DNA of 6,254 nucleotides from Eubacteriales bacterium (GTDB lineage: Bacteria; Bacillota_A; Clostridia; Christensenellales; Aristaeellaceae). The notes under the pieces are model-generated. The model was not told where the DNA came from. It saw only the letters and a list, made by a program, of their open reading frames with translations, and did no database searches. The DNA lies in NCBI GenBank assembly GCA_028692205.1, contig JAQUXV010000036.1, positions 7,340 through 13,593 on the forward strand, read 5' to 3'. This document shows, in pieces, positions 1 to 5,127 of this stretch (the stretch's first letter is position 1; the number at the start of each line of letters is the position of its first letter). The position numbers were made by a program, and so were the translations under genes.

Positions 1-2
1 CC

Positions 3-1532
3 GTGCTGCCCATCGGCACAAAACTGGATATTCTGGATGATTCCATATCGTTTGAAGAACAGATTTCCAAGCTGGATCAACCGCTTTCCAACGATGCAAA
101 TCTGCTTTCCCACGCCGTAACGCGCACACCCGCTCCGCAGCCCGAGCAGGAGCAGGACGCGCCTCGCTTCACCGGCACGCCGGTCACGTACGCCGGTTCG
201 AAGGTACCAATGCCGATCAAACGCGGAGATACCTTCCACAGTGTTGTGGAGCACCACATCCGTGCGGCCTATCAGAACCCGGACAGTTATCCCACGGATT
301 TTGAATACATCAACAACCCGATTGAGAATTTGAACGCCGCGCTGGAAAAGGCGTGGGACGAGCCGGATGTACGGCGTCAGGCGCTTGAAGCCCTGTGCGG
401 GAACGAAACGTTCACGCAGGCGTTTCTCCGGCAACTGCGCCTGCGCGGACGGGAACAGACGGCTGTGCAGGCCGCGCAGGAACAGCTGAGCGACATCGAG
501 GCCGAGCGGCTGGAAATGCTGATGCGGCTGGAAACATTGAAAAGCAGCGAAAAGACCGCAAGGGAAGCCTTTCTGGCGACGCTCTCGCGAAAGAAACAGG
601 ATGAACTGGCGCGGCTGGACGAACGAATCCGTGCCACAAAAGCGGAAGCGGAACGCCTGAACGGCGCCCTTGCCGCGCTGGGTGACGAAGCGCAGGCAAG
701 AACGATAGAGACGCTTGCGCAGCAGGGCGCGAAGCTGTTTGCTTCGGACGGTGAAACCGTAGCGCTTGCCCCGACCTTCGGCGAGAAACGCACACCGGAA
801 GAGATGGTGGATGCCGTGCGCGCTGCGCTTGGCCGTGCGGGCTTCGACTGCAATGAGGACGAAGCGACCGAATTGTTGTTGTATTTCGCGTTGTTTGACG
901 AGTTTATTCTGTACGGCAAGACGCTGTTTGCGGCGGAGCAGTGTGCGCACGCCCTGCTGGAAGGGCTGGGCCTGATGGGCGTCGCGGCTTTTACGCGAGG
1001 CGATACCTGCCTTACGGTCGCCAGCCTGCTGACGGAGAACGGCCAGCGGACGCCTACGGTGGAAGTGTGCGCTTCTAACCGTGCGGCGGTGTATGCCTAC
1101 GGGCATAAAACCATCCGGCTGGCCGACCGGGAAAGCGCGGCGATGGCGCCGCTTCCGTTGGCGCTGGTGCCGGAACTGAAAGCGGGCGCGAGCGAGAAAA
1201 ACGGCGTTACCCCCAACCGCCCCGTATCGCTGGAGTCGTTAACCGCGCTGCGCCCGGATACGCCCACCCTGCTGCCGGAAGGTGAAAAGTGGCTCACCGG
1301 GCTGGAACAGGCGCTGCAGGAACAGAGCGCGTCGCTGATGCCGGAAGCGGATTTGCAAATGCGCGTTTTTATCGCGGCGGCTTCGCAAAGGCTGCACGGC
1401 GGGTTCCTGGCTGCGGCGGACGCGGCGGTGCTGGGCTGGGTGGCTCCCACGGCAAGCACGCCGGATCCGGAAGCGCTTCGGCCCTCGCTGGAAAGCCTGC
1501 CCCGCAGCCTGATGGCGCTCGGCATAATCTAA
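3..1532 (+). CDS. Hypothetical coiled-coil protein, 5' end outside the window
   Basis: The frame is open to the left edge, so this is probably the C-terminal part of a longer protein. The GTG at base 3 is only the first possible start inside the window, and no ribosome binding site can be judged. The 509 visible residues show: a Pro/Gln/Glu-rich linker (about 41-58, TPAPQPEQEQDAP); a mixed globular stretch (about 60-145); a highly charged Glu/Arg/Ala heptad-like segment (about 147-245) expected to form a long coiled coil; a mostly helical region (about 262-325) containing LLLYFALFDEFILYGKT; and an Ala/Leu-rich C-terminal domain. There is no signal peptide or membrane segment in the visible part, so a cytoplasmic location is inferred. 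No family was recognised. The YGKT at about 304-307 recalls the end of a P-loop, but the preceding glycines are missing, so ATPase activity is not supported. It is followed by terminators and is convergent with the PBP gene. Confidence 0.8.
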   Translation: MLPIGTKLDILDDSISFEEQISKLDQPLSNDANLLSHAVTRTPAPQPEQEQDAPRFTGTPVTYAGSKVPMPIKRGDTFHSVVEHHIRAAYQNPDSYPTDFEYINNPIENLNAALEKAWDEPDVRRQALEALCGNETFTQAFLRQLRLRGREQTAVQAAQEQLSDIEAERLEMLMRLETLKSSEKTAREAFLATLSRKKQDELARLDERIRATKAEAERLNGALAALGDEAQARTIETLAQQGAKLFASDGETVALAPTFGEKRTPEEMVDAVRAALGRAGFDCNEDEATELLLYFALFDEFILYGKTLFAAEQCAHALLEGLGLMGVAAFTRGDTCLTVASLLTENGQRTPTVEVCASNRAAVYAYGHKTIRLADRESAAMAPLPLALVPELKAGASEKNGVTPNRPVSLESLTALRPDTPTLLPEGEKWLTGLEQALQEQSASLMPEADLQMRVFIAAASQRLHGGFLAAADAAVLGWVAPTASTPDPEALRPSLESLPRSLMALGII

Positions 1533-1542
1533 CCACCAAATC

Positions 1543-1560
1543 GGTGACGAAGTCACTTTT
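1543..1560 (+). terminator. Short hairpin with T-tract just after the first gene
   Basis: GTGAC (1544-1548) and GTCAC (1552-1556) form a 5-bp stem around a GAA loop, extendable by one G-U pair, and TTTT follows at 1557-1560. It begins 11 bases after the stop codon of the upstream gene. The stem is short and only moderately GC-rich, so on its own it would be a weak terminator. It may act with the much stronger hairpin that follows, or simply protect the mRNA 3' end. Confidence 0.35.
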
Positions 1561-1579
1561 CTGATCATTGTGGATATAG

Positions 1580-1620
1580 AAGGCTCCGGCTGCACCTACT
1601 TGTTGCAGCCGGAGCCTTTT
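1580..1620 (+). terminator. Rho-independent terminator
   Basis: This is a perfect 15-bp inverted repeat, AAGGCTCCGGCTGCA (1580-1594) against TGCAGCCGGAGCCTT (1604-1618), with a 9-base loop, and the right arm runs into TTTT (1617-1620). It lies about 48 bases after the stop of the first gene and reads as its main terminator. On the opposite strand the hairpin is followed by TTCTATAT rather than a T-run, so it could stop PBP-gene transcription only weakly, although no better terminator was found for that gene. Confidence 0.88.
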
Positions 1621-1735
1621 GTGTGATGATTTTCGTGTTTCAGCTGGAATGGGGAAAGGCTCATTCGAACGTTAAAACAGCTTTTTCGAATATAGTAACG
1701 TCTCTTTCCGAAAATCTTGCCTGTCGCTGCGACTC

Positions 1736-1803
1736 GGATACTCCGGCAGCGAAACCATTGTACCTTCGGATCAGGACGATGGAAGGATACTCACCGGCAT
1801 CGG
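1736..1803. repeat. Imperfect direct repeat pair in intergenic DNA
   Basis: GGATACTCCGGCAGCG at 1736-1751 recurs as GGATACTCACCGGCATCG at 1785-1802. The second copy has a 2-base AC insertion and one substitution; the other 15 of 16 positions match. The copies start 49 bases apart on the same strand. The repeat lies between convergent genes, away from any obvious promoter. Its function is unknown and chance similarity cannot be excluded. Confidence 0.45.
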
Positions 1804-1899
1804 TTTTTAGCGAAGTAGACGGAAAACGCTTCAACGGGTCGAAACACTGTCCAGCCACTGCTCGGGGATGATGGCGACCGATACAACTCTTTTGCCCGG

Positions 1900-4671
1900 C
1901 TAATACACCGCCGCCATGGCTTTTGTTAACTGGCCCATGGCGGAAGCTAGCTCCGCGCTGCCGGGCGAACCGCTGTCGATCAGGTTTTGCAGGGTGGTAA
2001 TCGCCGCGATGATGTTCAGGTAGGTGTCGCTGCCGCTGTCCAGCCCGTTCAACAGGGATTGCGCGCTCTGGATCAGCGTGCGGGCGTCGGGAATGAGTGT
2101 GTTTTGCACCACGGCATCATCGCCGCCGGAAGAGGCGGTGGTGTGGAGCGTGCAATACGATGTGGAGCCCAAATATTCGGCCAGCACATCCCCGTAGGTG
2201 GGATCGCTTACGAACTTATAAAGCGGGTGCCCTTCCGGAACCACCACAACGCCCCGAACGTCGGTGGTGGGGCAGTATGGACCGGCAATCATATTGCTTT
2301 GCGTGCAAACGACCATGCTGCGGTGCATCTGGCATTGCACGGTGGGCACGGTGGGCGTGTACCAGTAATCGGTCACAGTTCCGTAGCCCATGGCGTCGTT
2401 GCGGCAGGCGTCGGTGGCTAATTGTCCGCTGACGGCGCAGGTGGTGACTTTGGTAAGGCCGTAGCTTTCGGGATCGCCGTCTAGTATATCCTTGTTGTCC
2501 AGATTCTTTAGTTTATGGATGGCGGACATGTAGCTTTGCCACAGCACCGAGGCGCTGTTGCCGCCGGAAGCCTTGGAGGAAAGCGGTTTGTAATTGTCGT
2601 GTCCAATCCAAAGAGACGAGCAGTACCAACCGGTCATACCGCAGAAGGTGATGCCCCGCTGGTCGCTGTTGGTACCGGTTTTGCCCGCTACGGTCTGGCC
2701 CTTGATTTTCGCTTTGGTGGCGGTGCCGCCGCTGACGACGTCTTTCATCATATCCACAACCAGCCATGCCGTGGAAGCGCGGAATACCTGCCGCCGTTCC
2801 TGCTGCTGATGGCTGTCCCAAACCACGTTGCCGTCGCTGTCGGAGATGCCGAGTACGGAAATCGGCTCCTGATAAACGCCGCCGTTGCCCAATACTCCGT
2901 ATGCAACCGCGAGCTGCACGGGGGTGATGCCGCTGGATCCCAGCGCCAGCCCGAATGGAGTGGCGTTGATGTGATCCTGATCGACCCCCAGTTTGAGCAG
3001 ATAATCCATCGACCGGTCCACGCCGACCATGTTCATCAGCGTATAAGCCGCGCTCACGTTCTGGCTGCGCTTCATGGCGACGCGCAGCGTGGTGGGGCCG
3101 GTATATCCGCCGCCGCCGTAGTTTTTGGGCCAGGTATCCTTGCCTTTGTCATCCGTCCAGCCACTGATGGGCAGGGGCATATTATAGGCGATGCTGGCGG
3201 GGGATGCGCCCAGCTCGATGGCGGGTGCGTAAACGGAAATCGGCTTGATGGCGCTGCCGACCGGCATGTTCATGTCGGTGGCGCGGTTGAGGGTTTTCCG
3301 CTGGGTGGGCTTGGTGCGGCTGCCCACGATGGCTTTCAGTTCGCCGGTTCGATAATCCAGCACCACCGCCGCGGCCTGCGGCTCGACAATTTCGGTGTAG
3401 CTGCCGTCGCTGTTTTTCGCGCGATAAACCTTGTCGCCCGGGTCGCGCAGGGCAGGGTATTTTGTCCAGTTTTCCAGCGTGTCTTCCACGGTTTGCTGTA
3501 TTTCGGTATCAATGGCCAGGGTAACGTGGTAACCGCCCGTGCGCAGTTCGTTTTCCATCAGGCTGCGGTTCTCGCTGGTATCCTCCAGCCCGCGCAGTTT
3601 CAGAAAATCATCCACAACCTCCTTGACCGCGTATTCCACGTAATGGGCGTAAGGGTACATGCCCTCGCCTTCGGTGGAGGAGGTTTGCAGCACGTTGGCG
3701 GTCGTTTGCACCAGCGCGTCCTGATATTCCTGATAGGTAATAAACTCGTTCTCGTACATGCATTTGAGCACGTAGTCGGTACGGTCGTTGGTCAGTTTCG
3801 GGTAATTAGTGGTATCGGACTGGCGAATGTAAAAGTTTCGGCGCGGATTATAGTAGTAGGGGTTGTTGGTCAGCCCCGCGAGCATGGCGCACTCGCGCAG
3901 CGAAAGATCGGAAAGGCTTTTGCCGAAATAGCCCTCGGCGGCAACCTCCACGCCGTAATAGTTTTCGCCCAGATAGATCGTATTCAGGTAGCATTCCAGG
4001 ATTTGCGATTTGGAGTATTTCGTCTCCAGCTGCATGGCAAGATAGGCTTCCTGAATCTTCCGTTTATAACTCAGCTCGCTACTGAGCACCGTGTTTTTAA
4101 TCAGCTGCTGGGTAATGGTGGAGCCGCCTTCGTTGGTATTGGAGACAAAGTTTTTTACGAACGAGCCGACAATGCGCTTGAAGTCCACGCCGTTGTGGGT
4201 GTAAAAACGCGCGTCCTCCACGGCCACAAAGGCGTGCTGCAGGTTGGTCGGCATTTCGGAAATGCTGACCATGACGCGGTTTTCGGTGCCCTTGTAATCG
4301 GTGAGCACATTGCCGTTGGCATCATAAATAAAGCTGGTTTTATCCTGATCGCTGAGCTTTGCCAGGTCGAGCGTCGGCGCGGTTTCCATGTAAGCTTTCG
4401 CAATGCCGATCACCGCGCCTGCACCGGCCAGCCCGGCCAGCACCACAACAATGATAATCAGGCGCACCGTATTCACCAACACCGAAAGAATAAAGTTCGG
4501 TTTGGAGAGACGGGGCTTAAAGAGGGTAAATTTCCGGGGCGCGTCAAAATCGCGGTCGTCCGGGGGCGTCCGGTAAGCGGGGTCGTCCCCGTAGCCGGGA
4601 ACATTCTGGGCGGGATAGGCGTTCTCGCCCGGATCGTATTCCCCCCGGGGATCATACGGCGGCTGATACAA
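1900..4671 (-). CDS. Class A penicillin-binding protein (GT51 + transpeptidase)
   Basis: This is a bifunctional peptidoglycan synthase: it polymerises lipid II into glycan strands and crosslinks the stem peptides outside the membrane. Of its 923 residues, 1-60 are a Pro/Asp/Tyr-rich cytoplasmic tail and about 61-90 form the single membrane anchor. The GT51 domain (about 110-290) shows EDARFYTHNG with catalytic E152, GGSTITQQLIKN (182-193), RKIQE with E208, and ILECYLNTIYLG (224-235). The penicillin-binding transpeptidase domain (about 430-710) shows the nucleophile motif SAIK (S473, K476), SQN (536-538) and KTGT (664-667). All catalytic motifs are intact, so it should be active. An extension of about 210 residues holds two C-x2-S-x7-C modules and a helical tail. 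The TTG start at 4671 is chosen because of the strong ribosome binding site 8 bases upstream. It is a PBP1A/ponA-type protein, but the exact ortholog symbol cannot be assigned. Confidence 0.97.
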   Translation of the reverse strand: MYQPPYDPRGEYDPGENAYPAQNVPGYGDDPAYRTPPDDRDFDAPRKFTLFKPRLSKPNFILSVLVNTVRLIIIVVVLAGLAGAGAVIGIAKAYMETAPTLDLAKLSDQDKTSFIYDANGNVLTDYKGTENRVMVSISEMPTNLQHAFVAVEDARFYTHNGVDFKRIVGSFVKNFVSNTNEGGSTITQQLIKNTVLSSELSYKRKIQEAYLAMQLETKYSKSQILECYLNTIYLGENYYGVEVAAEGYFGKSLSDLSLRECAMLAGLTNNPYYYNPRRNFYIRQSDTTNYPKLTNDRTDYVLKCMYENEFITYQEYQDALVQTTANVLQTSSTEGEGMYPYAHYVEYAVKEVVDDFLKLRGLEDTSENRSLMENELRTGGYHVTLAIDTEIQQTVEDTLENWTKYPALRDPGDKVYRAKNSDGSYTEIVEPQAAAVVLDYRTGELKAIVGSRTKPTQRKTLNRATDMNMPVGSAIKPISVYAPAIELGASPASIAYNMPLPISGWTDDKGKDTWPKNYGGGGYTGPTTLRVAMKRSQNVSAAYTLMNMVGVDRSMDYLLKLGVDQDHINATPFGLALGSSGITPVQLAVAYGVLGNGGVYQEPISVLGISDSDGNVVWDSHQQQERRQVFRASTAWLVVDMMKDVVSGGTATKAKIKGQTVAGKTGTNSDQRGITFCGMTGWYCSSLWIGHDNYKPLSSKASGGNSASVLWQSYMSAIHKLKNLDNKDILDGDPESYGLTKVTTCAVSGQLATDACRNDAMGYGTVTDYWYTPTVPTVQCQMHRSMVVCTQSNMIAGPYCPTTDVRGVVVVPEGHPLYKFVSDPTYGDVLAEYLGSTSYCTLHTTASSGGDDAVVQNTLIPDARTLIQSAQSLLNGLDSGSDTYLNIIAAITTLQNLIDSGSPGSAELASAMGQLTKAMAAVY

Positions 4672-4679
4672 AGCGTTGT

Positions 4680-4687
4680 CCTCCCTT
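4680..4687 (-). promoter_or_regulatory. Strong ribosome binding site that fixes the PBP TTG start
   Basis: On the minus strand AAGGGAGG lies 8 bases before a TTG codon that begins the protein Tyr-Gln-Pro-Pro. This near-perfect complement to the 16S rRNA tail, at ideal spacing, supports the non-ATG start. Confidence 0.85.
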
Positions 4688-4704
4688 GACAGGTAAAGCT
4701 GAGG

Positions 4705-4721
4705 ATAGGGAACAGCCCTAT
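4705..4721. repeat. Inverted repeat over the PBP transcription start
   Basis: ATAGGG (4705-4710) and CCCTAT (4716-4721) form a perfect 6-bp inverted repeat around 5 bases. It covers the predicted transcription start and touches the end of the -10 box. It could be an operator or a small hairpin at the very 5' end of the mRNA; the sequence does not decide between these. Confidence 0.35.
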
Positions 4722-4728
4722 TATATCA
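4720..4728 (-). promoter_or_regulatory. Extended -10 promoter for the PBP gene
   Basis: The minus strand reads TGATATAAT, a perfect TGn extension joined to a consensus TATAAT (4720-4725). The best -35 candidates (CTGTGA at an 18-base spacer, TGTGAA at 17) are poor, which fits an extended -10 promoter. Transcription would start near 4713 and give a leader of about 40 nt to the TTG start. The element faces away from the secreted-protein gene. Confidence 0.7.
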
Positions 4729-4805
4729 TAGGCGCGCCCGTTTTCACAGCGCGCCGCTGCGGGGCGGAACAGGGCCAAAGTGAGCGCGGCCCCGGCAAAA
4801 CAAGG

Positions 4806-4880
4806 GCTTGCGGGAATACTGTGCCAATATGACGGCGAACGGAAGGAATTCAAACCTGTAAAACGTTGTATTCCGTAAGC
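4806..4880. repeat. Long imperfect inverted repeat (potential 75-nt hairpin)
   Basis: GCTTGCGGGAATAC (4806-4819) pairs with GTATTCCGTAAGC (4868-4880): seven perfect pairs (GGAATAC/GTATTCC), one bulged G, then C-G, a G-U pair and four more perfect pairs. The 48 bases between the arms include the palindrome GAATTC. The arms lie upstream of the right-going promoter, so any transcript would have to come from elsewhere. It may be a small structured RNA, a degenerate miniature element, or chance. Confidence 0.4.
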
Positions 4881-4894
4881 TGAAACGCTTTCAG
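4880..4894. repeat. Palindrome CTGAAA-CGC-TTTCAG upstream of the -35 box
   Basis: A perfect 6-3-6 palindrome ends 12 bases before the TTGACA of the right-going promoter, a normal place for a regulator site. It resembles a LacI/CcpA-family operator with the central CG, but is one base shorter than the even-length cre consensus. An overlapping alternative stem, AAACGC (4883-4888) with GCGTTT (4897-4902) running into T's, resembles a weak terminator. Both readings are inference. Confidence 0.4.
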
Positions 4895-4906
4895 GGGCGT
4901 TTTTGC

Positions 4907-4935
4907 TTGACACGCCTGCATGGATGAACTACAAT
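4907..4935 (+). promoter_or_regulatory. Sigma-A-type promoter for the secreted-protein gene
   Basis: TTGACA (4907-4912) matches the -35 consensus perfectly. After exactly 17 bases it is followed by TACAAT (4930-4935), five of six matches to the -10 consensus. Initiation is expected near 4942, leaving about 186 nt before the ATG at 5128. This should be a strong housekeeping promoter. Confidence 0.82.
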
Positions 4936-4941
4936 AGACCG

Positions 4942-5127
4942 AGAGCCTATGCCGGTTATCACGCGGTGCGAGCATACCTCCGCGTCTGGAAAGCCGATAT
5001 GGCGGAGCGATCGGTACTGGGCTGAACAGCCTTGCCGCACAGTCGGAGCGGCGTATTCTACAAATGGCAAAATCGGCATTGATCCGCCGAAGGGAGGAAG
5101 GGCGTACCCCTGAACGCCCGAGCGAAT
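4942..5127 (+). promoter_or_regulatory. Long structured 5' leader, class unrecognised
   Basis: The leader holds several short complementary segments. CCGCG (4980-4984) can pair with CGCGG (4962-4966), or, shifted as CTCCGC (4978-4983), with GCGGAG (5002-5007), but not both. CCGAT (4994-4998) can pair with ATCGG (5010-5014). GGCT-GAAC-AGCC (5020-5031) is a compact hairpin. A 54-codon open frame (4949-5113) starts almost at the predicted 5' end and has no ribosome binding site. There is no poly-T tract, so transcription attenuation is not indicated. I compared it from memory with cobalamin, TPP, SAM, lysine, c-di-GMP, fluoride and T-box signatures and saw no match. Confidence 0.45.
5091..5127 (+). 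promoter_or_regulatory. Distant ribosome binding site with intervening hairpin
   Basis: The strong Shine-Dalgarno GGGAGGA (5092-5098) ends 29 bases before the ATG (30 bases counted from GGAGG, 5093-5097), beyond the normal working range. Between them GGGCGT (5100-5105) and ACGCCC (5114-5119) form a perfect 6-bp stem with an 8-base loop. Folding removes 20 bases and leaves about 10 nt of effective spacing between GGAGG and the ATG. Bridging of this kind is known for phage T4 gene 38. No closer Shine-Dalgarno is visible. Confidence 0.55.

Larger units (their letters stand above)
1533..1899. other. Convergent intergenic region with no supported gene
   Basis: This gap lies between two genes that end toward each other. 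The first 90 bases hold the two hairpins listed separately. The rest (about 1621-1899) is visibly less GC-rich than the flanking genes. It carries short open frames on both strands (82 codons at 1623-1871 on +, 65 codons at 1661-1858 on -), neither with a convincing ribosome binding site or recognisable product. An imperfect direct repeat lies at 1736-1803. No tRNA, promoter or recombination site was recognised. Confidence 0.6.
4672..5127. other. Divergent intergenic region between PBP and secreted-protein genes
   Basis: This 456-base spacer carries the left-going PBP promoter and ribosome binding site near 4680-4728, a stretch with no gene (about 4740-4900) but with a long imperfect inverted repeat and a short palindrome, a near-consensus right-going promoter at 4907-4935, and a leader of about 186 nt. 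The minus-strand open frame 4473-4913 crosses the start of the PBP gene in another frame and has no support as a gene. No tRNA or recognised riboswitch was found. Confidence 0.6.

Noticed and set aside
300..310. Walker A nucleotide-binding loop in the first protein
   Set aside because: Only YGKT is present; the GxxxxGK[ST] glycines are absent, so ATP binding cannot be claimed.
377..919. 180-codon minus-strand frame inside the first gene
   Set aside because: Ser/Ala/Arg-rich translation is typical of the complement of an Ala/Glu/Arg-rich coiled-coil gene; no ribosome binding site or domain was seen.
1623..1871. Small ORFs on both strands in the convergent spacer (82 and 65 codons)
   Set aside because: Neither has a good ribosome binding site or recognisable product. 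The + strand one begins right after the terminator. They are kept only as a note on the intergenic region.
2515..4689. 724-codon open frame on the + strand opposite the PBP gene
   Set aside because: It lies entirely antisense to a gene with all catalytic motifs intact. Its translation is Gly/Val/His-rich, without recognisable domains, as expected from the complement of GC-rich codons.
4806..4880. tRNA gene (TTCAAACC resembles a T-loop)
   Set aside because: No acceptor stem, anticodon arm or D-arm fits around the motif.
4942..5090. Known riboswitch or T-box in the leader
   Set aside because: The conserved cores I know for cobalamin, TPP, SAM, lysine, c-di-GMP, fluoride and T-box elements are not visible. 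A covariance-model scan would be needed to settle it.
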